A stretch of DNA of 64,000 nucleotides. Origin: Tardibacter sp963781025 (GTDB lineage: Bacteria; Pseudomonadota; Alphaproteobacteria; Sphingomonadales; Sphingomonadaceae). Where the stretch lies: contig CAWADU010000003.1 of assembly GCA_963781025.1 (NCBI GenBank), forward strand, positions 1,364,001 to 1,428,000, given 5' to 3'. The position numbers and the translations under genes were made by a program. The notes beneath the pieces were generated by a model, which had not been told where the DNA came from, searched no databases, and saw only the letters and a list, made by a program, of their open reading frames with translations. Shown in pieces: positions 8,044-16,720 of the stretch (position 1 is its first letter; each line of letters begins with the position of its first letter).

Positions 8044-9364
8044 GCAAGTATTGAAGACCACAAGCATCGTAGGCCGCATCTATCGCAATCTGGGGTTGCT
8101 GCTGGGCGGCAAGGCGGCAGCAGGGCTGATCAGCCTTGCCTATATGGTCATCGCGGCCCGCACGCTTGGTCCTGGCGACTATGGCGTGCTGATTCTCCTC
8201 CACGGCTATGCCATCGCCGTGGGCGGCATTGTCAACTTCCCGGGCTGGCATGCCGTGGTCCGCTATGGAGCGCAGGCCATGGCCGCGGGGGATACGCCGC
8301 GCATGCTCCGTACCCTTCGGTTTGCCGCGATCGTCGAAGCTTCAGGCGGCGTGCTTGCCGTTCTGGTTGCGATGGCGCTGGCACCCTTGGTGGGGCCAAG
8401 GTTGGGATGGTCGCCGACCGCACAAGCCTTCGCCATTCCCTATAGTTTGGCAGTGCTCGCATCCGTTCGCTCTACCCCGGCGGGTTTGCTGCAACTGGTT
8501 CGCCGCTTTGATCTGCTGGGTGCGCATAATGCGGTTGCGCCAACCGTACGTCTGGTCGGCACGGTTCTGGCCGCAGTCTTGGGCTGGACGTTAAAGGCGT
8601 TCCTGATCACGTGGCTGGCGGCAGCGCTCGCCGAATGGGTCTCGCTATGGATCGTCGGCATTATCATTGCCCGCAGGCATTTTGGCGTGCATCCGTTTCT
8701 TGCGCCGCTGCGGGGCGTCCATCGCGAAAATCCGGGCCTCTGGCGCTTTATGATGAGCGCCAATGCCGATGTCACATTTGGGGAGCTTGCTGGCCGGTTG
8801 GCGCCGTTGACGGTGGGATGGGCGCTGGGTCCCGCCGCCGCTGGCCTTTATGCAGTCGCTCAGCGGGCGACGGTTATCTTCGCGCAACCGGCACAGATAC
8901 TGGGGCAGGCGGCCTATGCCGAGCTGGCACGGATGGTGGCAGCCGACAGCGGCGGCCGGGCCGTGCGGCATGCGCTGTTTCGATGCATCGGGATCGCCTT
9001 CGCATCAGCTTTGCCGGTGCTCCTGATCCTGATCCTCTTCTCGCAACAGACAGTGATGCTTCTGGCCGGCACGGGATTTTCAGGAGCGGTCGGTTTGCTG
9101 AAATGGCTTGCGCTGGCCCGGATGATCCTTCTGATTGCCCCACCGATCAGTGCTGCGCTCACGGCACTTGGGCAGCCGCTTTCCTCGGTTGCGGCCAATC
9201 TGGCTGGCGGCCTTGGTCTCTGGCCGCTCCTGCCCTTGCTGATATGGAAAGCAGGGCTGGACGGGGCCGGCCTTCATGCGGTCATCCAGGCGTGCGTGAC
9301 AACGCTGCTGCTCGGTTATCTTGTGTGGCGCGCCAGTGCACGTACCCGCGCATGGGCTGCGTAA
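8030..9364 (+). CDS. Polysaccharide flippase (Wzx/MATE-like family)
   Basis: Integral membrane protein of 444 residues with about 12-14 hydrophobic segments spread over the whole length. The N-terminus LGLLLGGKAAAGLISLAYMV, followed by ARTLGPGDYGVLILL, is the signature start of polysaccharide-biosynthesis/oligosaccharide flippases (LG...G.Y). It is predicted to move a lipid-linked glycan or a glycan-phosphate precursor across the inner membrane. The start is GTG at 8030 with AAGGAAGGG just upstream, and the gene overlaps the end of the CDP-glycerol-like gene by 14 bp. The stop codon overlaps the next ATG (TAATG). Translational coupling on both sides supports one operon. Confidence 0.88.
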   Translation: MPLPEQVLKTTSIVGRIYRNLGLLLGGKAAAGLISLAYMVIAARTLGPGDYGVLILLHGYAIAVGGIVNFPGWHAVVRYGAQAMAAGDTPRMLRTLRFAAIVEASGGVLAVLVAMALAPLVGPRLGWSPTAQAFAIPYSLAVLASVRSTPAGLLQLVRRFDLLGAHNAVAPTVRLVGTVLAAVLGWTLKAFLITWLAAALAEWVSLWIVGIIIARRHFGVHPFLAPLRGVHRENPGLWRFMMSANADVTFGELAGRLAPLTVGWALGPAAAGLYAVAQRATVIFAQPAQILGQAAYAELARMVAADSGGRAVRHALFRCIGIAFASALPVLLILILFSQQTVMLLAGTGFSGAVGLLKWLALARMILLIAPPISAALTALGQPLSSVAANLAGGLGLWPLLPLLIWKAGLDGAGLHAVIQACVTTLLLGYLVWRASARTRAWAA

Positions 9365-10467
9365 TGCGCATCGCCTACGTCATCAATTCGCTCGAAGGCG
9401 GCGGCGCGACGATGCCGTTGCCCGACATCGCACAAGTCATGCGCGATGCCGGATGTGAAGTGCGCATCTTCGCCTTGTCCCGCCGAAATGGGCGCGCGGC
9501 GGCTATGCTGGATGCTGCCGGGATTCGCTATGAAGTATATGAGGGCGGTAAAGCCGATCATCTGCGCGCGACATGGTGGCTGTGGCGAAGGCTCCATGCC
9601 TATGCACCGACCTTGATTTGGACCTCGCTCACCCAGGCGACGATCATCGGGCAGATCATCGGAGCATTGATGCGTGTGCCGGTGGTAAGCTGGCAGCACA
9701 ACGCATTTCTGAGGCCCGCCAATCTGAGGTTGCTTCGCCTCACCCGCCGCTTGACCCGACTGTGGGTCGCGGATTCCGAAGCGGTGGCTAAACTCTCGTG
9801 CGAACGACTGGGGATCGCGCGTGACAGCCTGGCGATCTGGCCCTTGTTTCACACCGGCCCCGGCGTCCGGACGGCACAGCCATGCTTGCCCGGCGCAACA
9901 TTTAAGCTGGGCAGCCTTGGACGCCTGCATCCCAACAAAGGTTATGACGTGCTGATAGAGGCGCTGGGGCGGATCCACCGTGAGACGCCGAATCTGAGCA
10001 GAAACTTCACTGTCCAGATCGCCGGCGAGGGCGCAGAATGGGATCGGCTGGTTGCACTGGCTGGGGCGCTTGATCTTCCCAATATCATGTTCACCGGTTA
10101 CCAGCCCGATCCCCAGGCATTTCTGGCGGGCCTGCATGGCTATCTGCAACCTTCGCGTGCCGAGGGTCTGTGCATTGCCGCGCATGAGGCGATGCTTGCC
10201 GCCCTACCTGTAATCGTATCGGCCGTGGGTGAAATGCCGCTGACCGTCCGCAACGGCGAAACCGGTTTCGTGGTGCCGCCGGAAGATGAAATGGCGCTTG
10301 CCAACGCGATCCGATCGCTGGTGCAGGCGCCTGCCCAGAGTTTCCGAATGGGGATCGCGGGCCAAGCACGCGTGTTCGACCGCTTCAGTCAGAAGCGCTT
10401 CCACGCAGCCGGAACAGCAATATTGGATATCATCCAGCGGTGGCCGCTGCCCGCAACAGCGAGGTAA
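9364..10467 (+). CDS. Glycosyltransferase family 4 protein
   Basis: A 367-residue GT-B retaining glycosyltransferase. The N-terminal acceptor domain begins MRIAYVINSLEGGGAT, the usual G-G-A loop. The linker is near 170. The C-terminal donor domain shows LGRLHPNKGYDVLIEAL, VQIAGEGAEWDRL, IMFTGYQPD and the E-x7-E element in PSRAEGLCIAAHEAMLA (Glu at both ends), which binds the nucleotide sugar. The long open frame continues upstream into the flippase gene, but the ATG at 9364 overlaps the flippase stop and gives the correct family start. Cytoplasmic or membrane-associated; sugar specificity cannot be read. Confidence 0.93.
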   Translation: MRIAYVINSLEGGGATMPLPDIAQVMRDAGCEVRIFALSRRNGRAAAMLDAAGIRYEVYEGGKADHLRATWWLWRRLHAYAPTLIWTSLTQATIIGQIIGALMRVPVVSWQHNAFLRPANLRLLRLTRRLTRLWVADSEAVAKLSCERLGIARDSLAIWPLFHTGPGVRTAQPCLPGATFKLGSLGRLHPNKGYDVLIEALGRIHRETPNLSRNFTVQIAGEGAEWDRLVALAGALDLPNIMFTGYQPDPQAFLAGLHGYLQPSRAEGLCIAAHEAMLAALPVIVSAVGEMPLTVRNGETGFVVPPEDEMALANAIRSLVQAPAQSFRMGIAGQARVFDRFSQKRFHAAGTAILDIIQRWPLPATAR

Positions 10468-10479
10468 AAGGGACTATAT

Positions 10480-11031
10480 ATGAAGCATAAAACGCTGTTG
10501 GCTATTGGCGGCGCGATCGCGGCGACGGGGATGGTGCCGCAACAGGCGGGCGCGCTCAGCCGTCACGACTGGGCGACGGCGAGCGATATCGGCGCCATCG
10601 GCCTTGGCACTGTCGCGCTTGGCGCGCCGGTTATGGGCGGCGATTGGCCCGGCTTCTGGCAAGCGGGCGGCAGCATGGTCGTCGGCGGCGGGATTGCCGA
10701 GGGGCTGAAGCAGATCGTGCACGAAAGACGCCCGGACGGAAGCGGCAACGACAGTTTTCCGTCAGGCCATACAGCATTGTCATTTGCCGCCGCCGCGACA
10801 ATGCACCGTCGTTATGGATGGGAAGTTGGCTTGCCTGCGACGCTGATCGCAACCTTTGTCGGCGTCGCGCGGGTCAAGGCGGACAAGCACCATTGGTATG
10901 ACGTGGCAGCGGGCGCCGCTATCGGAGAGATCAGTGGGTTTGTTATCACCAAGCCGTTCGATGACTCCGTCCGGATTGTCCCCTGGGGTGATAGCCATGG
11001 CGGCGGCGTGGCCATGGGCGTGCGTTTCTGA
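10480..11031 (+). CDS. PAP2-family phosphatase, exported
   Basis: A 183-residue protein with an N-terminal hydrophobic segment (MKHKTLLAIGGAIAATGMV) that may be a signal peptide. It carries the three PAP2/acid-phosphatase motifs: KQIVHERRP (motif 1, K-x6-RP), FPSGHTALSF (motif 2, PSGH) and R-VKADKHHWYDV (motif 3, R...H with catalytic His). Substrates of this family include undecaprenyl diphosphate, phosphatidic acid and lipid A phosphates. It follows the GT4 gene by 12 bp with AAAGGGA as ribosome binding site. Its place at the end of the glycan cassette suggests recycling of the polyprenyl carrier or removal of phosphate from the product, which is inference. Confidence 0.88.
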   Translation: MKHKTLLAIGGAIAATGMVPQQAGALSRHDWATASDIGAIGLGTVALGAPVMGGDWPGFWQAGGSMVVGGGIAEGLKQIVHERRPDGSGNDSFPSGHTALSFAAAATMHRRYGWEVGLPATLIATFVGVARVKADKHHWYDVAAGAAIGEISGFVITKPFDDSVRIVPWGDSHGGGVAMGVRF

Positions 11032-11223
11032 ACATCTGCCTACCTCGATTTACGATGTGACGCAGGCGTGGACTGCCCCAGGGGACTGGACCGGAGAACC
11101 GGAACATTTAAGCTACCTGCTATGCTTCGTTCGCGACGGCAGCGACCCCGTCGGGCAGCTTCCCAGGCGAAGGCAGCGAGTTCGGGGACACAGGCCAGTA
11201 TCCGCAAGGCCGTTCGCCCTGAA

Positions 11224-11951
11224 TCACCCGTCAGCGTAGTTAAGCTTGGGGAAGAAGTCGCCACGGCCTTCCGGGCTCATATCGAGCAGGCCCCAGACCG
11301 GATCGACCAGATCGCCAGCCCGGTGGTGCTGACCTGGTTCCTCCTGCACGTAGACCAACTCGCTGCCCCAGAAGTGGCGGACCGCGCCGTCGCCATCCTT
11401 CCGGAATACATTGTACATCGGTTCATCCCAGTTCTTCCCGGGCTCATAGCCGCGCGCGGCGCGCATCTCCGGGCCGAACTTCGACGTGTCGCCGAAATAG
11501 TGGTGGGAATAGTCGTTGCCGGCGGTGGAGAGCAGTTGGAGATTGCGCCAACCGCGGGATCGCGCCCAGGCCTCGAGCCGCGCGATCGGCGACTTCGCAA
11601 CCACATAGGTGGGAAAGCGCTGGTCGGCATGAAAGACGCTGCCGTCGAGCCCATCGAGCGTGTGAGTGCACCCCGGGCAGGGCTGGTCGCGCTCGGGCCC
11701 GTACATGAAACTGTAGAGCAGGATGCTGGGGTAGTCGCCGAACAATTCGGAAAGCTTCACCTGCTCGGGCCGCTGGTCCGCGCCGATCCGCTCGAACACG
11801 AAATCTTCGGGCACTGCGCCGCCGGGGGGCAGGGGCGCTGGGCGGCGACCGTCTCGAGCCGGCGGCGCAGCGCGATCTCGGCATCCAGCAGCGCGTTGCG
11901 CGCGGTCCGGTATTCGGCACTTTCATTGGGGAAGGACAGATGTGGCACCAT
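11224..11951 (-). pseudogene. DUF899 thioredoxin-like protein, frameshifted
   Basis: About 242 residues if one missing base is restored. The first 40 residues (VPHLSFPNESAEYRTARNAL, IALRRRLETVAAQR) are in one frame. The remainder (PEDFVFERIG, LSELFG, LLYSFMYGPE, PCPGCTHTLDGLDG, the PTYVVAKSP element, YFGDTSKFGPE) is in the next. The break lies in the G/C run near 11822-11835, and a single deletion explains it. DUF899 proteins have a thioredoxin-like fold and a CPGC-type motif (here PCPGC); their reaction is not established. The start is ATG 11951 or GTG 11948, right after AAGGAGG. It is convergent with the PAP2 gene and has no operon partner. Confidence 0.8.
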
Positions 11952-12371
11952 TACCTCCTTGGTCGGCTGGGCACTGTGCATAATGGTGCTCACATCGAAC
12001 CGTTCCATGAAGCTACCGTGCTTCATCTCCCCGCGGACATGAACGAACGGCGGGCATCGCTCGTCGGCTTGTTCCCGCACCGATTTGATCGATTGTTCGA
12101 TTCCCTCGGCAGCGCTAGTGGGTTAAGCAGCGAGAGCCGGGGTCTTCAAACCCACGGCGCGCTGAGGGAGAAGTGACGCCGAGTGCCTCGGAAATATCAG
12201 CGCTGACGCACCTTTTTTCCTTGGCCATGTCCCAGGAATTGGCGAAGCCCAAGCGCGGCGGTCAGGGCCGTTGAGGAGACCGCCACGGTCGATCATGGCC
12301 GGTGGCGGTATAAGAATGATCCGCCCGCCTGACCAACTCTTGTGACGTGAGATGGAAGGAAAGACAGTTCA
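11952..12371. other. Intergenic region, divergent DUF899 and sulfatase
   Basis: About 420 bp between divergent genes. It must hold both promoters. An open frame on the minus strand continues from DUF899 up to 12080, but the good ribosome binding site at 11951 argues against its use. The stretch 12117-12180 looked like the end of some coding remnant on the minus strand, but I could not tie it to a family. No repeat or RNA seen. Confidence 0.4.
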
Positions 12372-13745
12372 ATGATCAATCGCCGTCAGATAATCGGAGC
12401 CGCCGCCGGCCTTGTCGGCACGTCCGCGGTGTCTGCAGCTACCGCCTCGCTGGGCGGTCGGCAGCCGAACTTCGTGGTGATCCTGTGTGACGATCTGGGT
12501 TATGGCGACGTCGGTCCCGATGGTGGCCGTACCATCCGCACGCCCCATATCGACCGCATGGCCCGCGAGGGGATTACCCTGACGGACTATTATGCGCCGG
12601 CCAATCTGTGCACGCCTTCACGGGCCGGTCTGCTGACCGGACGATATCCGATACGGACAGGCCTGAGCCGCGTGTTGCTGGCCGGCGATACCATTGGACT
12701 TCCCCAGTCGGAAGTGACGATCCCTGAAGCGCTGAAGTCGAACTATGCGAGCGCGCTGATCGGCAAATGGCATCTCGGGCATGTCGCGCCCTATTGGCCG
12801 CCGTCGAAGCAGGGGTTCGATCTGTTCTACGGCATACCTTACAGCCATGACATCCTGCCGCTTCAACTGTTCGAGGATGACGGCAAAACGCTGAATGCGC
12901 AGGAGGTGAACTATCACACGCTACAGCAGCAATTCTGTGCGCGCGCCGAACGCTTCATGGAAGAGCGGCGGGATCAACCCTTCTACCTCGAGCTTGCGTT
13001 GAGCGCGCCGCACCTGCCCAACTATCCCTATAAGGATTTCGCCGGAAAGTCTGCCGCCGGCGCATATGGCGATGTGGTGGAGGAGGCCGATTCGATCGTT
13101 GGCCGGGTGCTGGCCAAGATCAGGCAGCTCGGGCTCGATCGAAATACCCTGGTGATCCTCACGTCCGATAACGGCCCCTGGTTCGAAGGCTCGACCGGCG
13201 GCATGCGGCAGCGCAAGGGCGGAGGCGCCTATGACGGCGGATATCGCACCCCGTTCATCGCCCGCTGGCCGGGCCATATCGCTCCGAACACACGTTCCGA
13301 CGCGATCGTTTCCGGCGTCGATCTGTTGCCTACGTTCTGCGCGATGGCGGGGCTTCCGCTGCCTGCCGGCGTTGACCTTGACGGGCTGGATATCACCACC
13401 GTGCTCACCCGCCGCGGCGCCAGTCCGCACGAGGAGATCGTCCTCTTCGATTATGAGACCGTCGTCGGCATCCGGACACAGAAATGGAAATATATCAGCG
13501 CCGATTATTTCCGGAGTTTCCTGATGCTGATGGACGGCCGGGGATATCCCCAGCTTTACGACACGTCCGACAAGCGCGAGGAATATAGCGTCGCGTCCCT
13601 GCATCCGGATGTCGTCCACGCAATGCAAGCGCGGTTGAAGCGCGCGGGCGACCGGTTTGCGCGATACCGCACCAGCCCCGATCCCCTGGCGATACAGGCG
13701 CAGCATCGCGGACCCCAGCACGTTCCCGAGATATGGCAGGACTGA
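12372..13745 (+). CDS. Exported sulfatase (Cys-type arylsulfatase family)
   Basis: A 457-residue hydrolase of sulfate esters. The N-terminus MINRRQIIGAAAGLVGTSA is a Tat-like or Sec export signal with a twin-basic NRRQ. The core starts at PNFVVILCDDLGYGDVG, with the two metal-binding Asp. CTPSRAGLLTGRYPIRTG is the sulfatase signature C-x-P-S-R, whose Cys must be oxidised to formylglycine. GKWHLG, SAPHLP and LTSDNGPW (the second metal site DN) follow in order. The length is normal for an arylsulfatase. The RBS AAGGAAAG lies 7-8 bp upstream. It overlaps by 13 bp a gene for a formylglycine-generating enzyme, so activation is encoded with it. Substrate unknown. Confidence 0.95.
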   Translation: MINRRQIIGAAAGLVGTSAVSAATASLGGRQPNFVVILCDDLGYGDVGPDGGRTIRTPHIDRMAREGITLTDYYAPANLCTPSRAGLLTGRYPIRTGLSRVLLAGDTIGLPQSEVTIPEALKSNYASALIGKWHLGHVAPYWPPSKQGFDLFYGIPYSHDILPLQLFEDDGKTLNAQEVNYHTLQQQFCARAERFMEERRDQPFYLELALSAPHLPNYPYKDFAGKSAAGAYGDVVEEADSIVGRVLAKIRQLGLDRNTLVILTSDNGPWFEGSTGGMRQRKGGGAYDGGYRTPFIARWPGHIAPNTRSDAIVSGVDLLPTFCAMAGLPLPAGVDLDGLDITTVLTRRGASPHEEIVLFDYETVVGIRTQKWKYISADYFRSFLMLMDGRGYPQLYDTSDKREEYSVASLHPDVVHAMQARLKRAGDRFARYRTSPDPLAIQAQHRGPQHVPEIWQD

Positions 13746-14683
13746 ACGCAGACGCCGGCACGGCAACCGGACCGTCGTTGTCGGACATGGTAGCGCTCGC
13801 GGGCGGTGTGTTCCGCATGGGATCGGACCGTTTCTATCCGGAAGAGGCGCCGGTGCGGCTGGTCGAGGTGGCGGCCTTCCGGCTGGATCGCCGGCCGGTC
13901 ACCAACCGCGACTTCGACCGGTTCGTGAAGGATACCGGCTATGTCACGACGGCCGAACGCGTGGTCGAAGCGGACAGCTTGCCTGGCGTCGATACGGCTT
14001 CGGTGAAGCCGGGCGCGCTCGTCTTCCGGCCATGGAAGCGTGCCCCGCCGGAAATGGACTGGACGCAGTGGTGGCGCTACAAGCCCGGCGCGCAATGGCG
14101 GCGGCCCAACGGAGTGGATTCGATATTCGCGGGACGCCTCGATCACCCCGTGGTGTGCGTCTCGCACGAGGACGCGGCGGCGTTCGCCCGCTGGGCCGGG
14201 AAGCGCCTTCCGCGTGAGGCGGAATGGGAGCTGGCCGCCCGCGGCGGGCTGGACGGTGCCGACTTCGCCTGGGGAGACGCGTTCATGCCGGACAAGCGTC
14301 GCATGGCGAACACCTGGATTGGGGTCTTTCCGATCGAACAGGGCCGGTCGCGCGGGCTTCGTACCAGCGCTGTCGGCACCTATCCCGCCAACGGCTTCGG
14401 CCTTGTCGACATGATCGGCAATGTCTGGGAATGGACCGACGACTGGTACAGCTTCGGCAATGTCGCGGGCGAGGTGGCGCGCAGCTGCTGCGGAGCGCCG
14501 CCGGCCTCCGCATTCCATGATGGGGACCAGATCTCGGGAGCGCCGCACAAGGTCGTCAAGGGCGGCTCGTTTCTGTGCGCGCCCAATCATTGCGCACGCT
14601 ACCGGCCCGCAGCGCGGCAACCGCAGATGATCGACACAGCAGCGGTCCATATCGGCTTTCGCTGCGCGAAGGATGCCGAGTGA
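13733..14683 (+). CDS. Formylglycine-generating enzyme (sulfatase-activating)
   Basis: A 316-residue FGE-sulfatase domain protein that converts the Cys of C-x-P-S-R sulfatases to C-alpha-formylglycine with O2 and copper. It shows GGVFRMGSDRFYPEEAPVR, RPVTNRDFDRFVKDTGY, HPVVCVSHEDAAAFARWAGK, LPREAEWELAARGG, the NVWEWTDDWY element, and GGSFLCAPNHCARYRPAAR. The last contains the C-x4-C pair that is catalytic in aerobic FGE, so this is a true FGE and not merely a lectin-like relative. No signal peptide is clear, so it probably acts in the cytoplasm before export. It overlaps the sulfatase gene by 13 bp and is presumably its partner. Confidence 0.94.
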   Translation: MAGLNADAGTATGPSLSDMVALAGGVFRMGSDRFYPEEAPVRLVEVAAFRLDRRPVTNRDFDRFVKDTGYVTTAERVVEADSLPGVDTASVKPGALVFRPWKRAPPEMDWTQWWRYKPGAQWRRPNGVDSIFAGRLDHPVVCVSHEDAAAFARWAGKRLPREAEWELAARGGLDGADFAWGDAFMPDKRRMANTWIGVFPIEQGRSRGLRTSAVGTYPANGFGLVDMIGNVWEWTDDWYSFGNVAGEVARSCCGAPPASAFHDGDQISGAPHKVVKGGSFLCAPNHCARYRPAARQPQMIDTAAVHIGFRCAKDAE

Positions 14684-15228
14684 CGTCAATCCTCGGTAGT
14701 GTCTCACTTCAATTTCAAACCGAGACTATACGCCGGCGTTCGATGGTCCCGGTTTTCCCGCGCCACTTCCGTTCCCGCTAGACTAGCAGATTAGCGAGCA
14801 ATGCCGTGGATTTCCACATAATTTGGATCCGGTTGAGGCAAAAAGGGAAGCGAACGCCAGTCGCTGAGGCGCGTTTCGTCCGCACCGGCCTCGACACCAT
14901 CCCCCTGCCCGGCCGGTAACCACGAGCTACCCGCGCGCAGACCATCGTGTCGTCGTTCACGTGCCAGCGCGGGCTCATAAATGTGGAAATCAACATGTTT
15001 TTGAAATAATTCTGAACTAGACATTGACGTGGCGGATTCTGACCATTTACGCTGGAAATTGACCAATTTCAGCGCGGGCACGCGCAGGGATTTAAAGCCA
15101 AAACGACCAAGGATCTTGCTGCGGGCTGACTCTGGAAATGGCAGGCTTTGTCACCCGCCCTACGCGATGAGACGGCTGCAACATTATGGATGAGTGCCGG
15201 AAGACGCGAAGGTTAAGTGGAGCGGACG
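14684..15228. other. Gene-poor interval with receptor debris
   Basis: About 545 bp after the formylglycine-generating enzyme. Besides the receptor remnant at 14778-14996, I find no gene with motifs. The segment 15000-15060 is AT-richer and holds tggaaattgaccaatttcag, a partial inverted repeat that might belong to the aldehyde dehydrogenase promoter. No firm assignment. Confidence 0.4.
14778..14996 (-). pseudogene. Remnant of a TonB-dependent receptor
   Basis: On the minus strand, the translation SPRWHVNDDTMVCARVARGY followed by RPG matches the conserved barrel segment of sphingomonad TonB receptors (SP-x-a-x-W-x-x-N-DDTMVYARVARGYRPG). Upstream and downstream the frame shows no other receptor blocks, and the expected next strand can be found only weakly in another frame (NYVEI near 14812). 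I read it as a short remnant of a second receptor gene. It lies 230 bp before the aldehyde dehydrogenase. There are no start, plug or end regions. Confidence 0.45.
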
Positions 15229-16698
15229 ATGAAATATCTGAACAAAACGATCAAGGGCATCACGGACCGAGGTGACGCCGGTCTGTTCATCAATGGCGAT
15301 TGGCGCAAAGGCGGCAACGGGCAGATGCTCGATGTAATCGCGCCCCATAGCGAGGAACTGCTGCTGCGCTATCGGGAAGCGACGATCGACGACGTCGATG
15401 ATGCCGTTGCCGCGGCGCGTTCGGCATTCGATAAGGGGCCGTGGCCACGTCTTTCGCCGCAGGAACGCGGTGTCCAGTTAAAGAAGGTGGCAGCGTTGCT
15501 GAGGTCGCGCATGCCCGAAATCGCCGAGGCCTGGACCGGCCAGGTCGGCGCGGTGATCGGCATGACCACGATTTCCTCCCATAACGCTCCAAATCTATTC
15601 GATTATTACGGCGATCTGGCGCAGATCTACCCCTTTGTTGAAGCGCGAAACCGCTCCAGCGGCGGAAAGGTCCGGATCGTGCGGGAACCCGCTGGCGTCA
15701 TCGCCACGATTACGCCGTGGAATGCACCGCTTATATTACTTTGCTACAAGACCGCCGCCAGTCTCGCGGCAGGTTGTACGGTCGTCGCCAAGCCCTCGCC
15801 CGAAACGCCGATCGATGCCCACATCCTCGCGGAATGCATTGCCGAGGCAGGTTTGCCCGAAGGCGTTTTCAATATGCTGCCGGCGGGCCGCGAGGTGGGC
15901 GATCACCTGATCCGTCATCCGGGCATCGACAAGGTGAGCTTTACGGGGTCGACGGCGGCAGGCAAACATATTGCCGCCGCCTGCGCCGATCGGCTGACGC
16001 GCGTGAGCCTGGAGCTGGGCGGAAAATCCGCCGCGATGATCCTTGAGGATGCATCGATAGAAGATGTGCTGCCAAGCCTCGTGCCCTTTTCGATGCCGAT
16101 AACCGGCCAGGCCTGCTTCTCGCTCACCCGCATCCTCGTCCCGCGGAAGCGCCGCGACGAGATCGTCGATGCCTATGTATCGGAGGTAAGCAAGGTGAAG
16201 GTCGGTGATCCCTTCGCCGAAGATACGCGTATGGGACCGCTGGCGCTGCAGCGCCAACTCGTACGCGTTCAGGACTATATCGAGAAGGGCCGCAGCGAAG
16301 GCGCGAAACTGGCGCTGGGAGGCCAACGTCCCGCCGCGCTTAATCGCGGTTTCTTCATCGAACCTACCGTATTCGTGAATGTCGATAGCGAAATGACCAT
16401 AGCCAAAGAGGAAATCTTTGGTCCGGTCGTTTCGTTCATCGATTACGAAAACGAGGAAGATCTCGTAAATATAGCGAACGCTACAAATTATGGCCTGCAC
16501 GGCGCAGTCTACACGCACGATGCGGAACGCGGATACGAGATCGCGCGTCAGGTTCGAAGCGGAAGCGTCACGGTCAATGGCATGATCGTCGATATCGAAA
16601 TGCCGTTCGGGGGCTTCAAGCAATCGGGTATCGGCCGCGAAGGTGGAATCGAAGGACTGGAATCCTACACCGAGACCAAATGCATTTATTTTGCTTGA
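15229..16698 (+). CDS. NAD(P)-dependent aldehyde dehydrogenase
   Basis: A 489-residue enzyme of the ALDH superfamily, oxidising an aldehyde to an acid. Visible elements are GLFINGDWRKGG near the N-terminus, ITPWNAPL (the oxyanion Asn), AKPSPETPIDA (cofactor-binding Lys), FTGSTAAGKHI (Rossmann turn), LELGGKSA (general base Glu), GQACFS (nucleophile Cys), EEIFGPVVSFI, and PFGGFKQSGIGREGGIEGLE at the C-terminus. The start is the ATG at 15229, 6 bp after GTGGAG; an in-frame GTG at 15217 is less likely. The MarR regulator gene is convergent downstream. Flanking debris of a TonB receptor and an acyl-CoA synthetase suggests a shrunken catabolic island. The real substrate cannot be told. Confidence 0.93.
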   Translation: MKYLNKTIKGITDRGDAGLFINGDWRKGGNGQMLDVIAPHSEELLLRYREATIDDVDDAVAAARSAFDKGPWPRLSPQERGVQLKKVAALLRSRMPEIAEAWTGQVGAVIGMTTISSHNAPNLFDYYGDLAQIYPFVEARNRSSGGKVRIVREPAGVIATITPWNAPLILLCYKTAASLAAGCTVVAKPSPETPIDAHILAECIAEAGLPEGVFNMLPAGREVGDHLIRHPGIDKVSFTGSTAAGKHIAAACADRLTRVSLELGGKSAAMILEDASIEDVLPSLVPFSMPITGQACFSLTRILVPRKRRDEIVDAYVSEVSKVKVGDPFAEDTRMGPLALQRQLVRVQDYIEKGRSEGAKLALGGQRPAALNRGFFIEPTVFVNVDSEMTIAKEEIFGPVVSFIDYENEEDLVNIANATNYGLHGAVYTHDAERGYEIARQVRSGSVTVNGMIVDIEMPFGGFKQSGIGREGGIEGLESYTETKCIYFA

Positions 16699-16720
16699 GC
16701 TTCGGTCATGCCGGGGCGGC

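Noticed and set aside
8611..9363. Long open frame upstream of the GT4 gene, in frame with it
   Set aside because: It overlaps the whole C-terminal half of the flippase gene, has Cys- and Arg-rich composition without motifs, and the GT4 family start is at 9364.
12117..12240. Possible transposase tail on the minus strand, ending in a short LKTPALAA-like stretch
   Set aside because: Only a few residues, no DDE motif and no terminal inverted repeats. I cannot distinguish it from chance.
15030..15072. tggaaattgaccaatttcag as an operator for the aldehyde dehydrogenase
   Set aside because: The symmetry is short and about 160 bp from the start codon, inside debris. Too weak to list.
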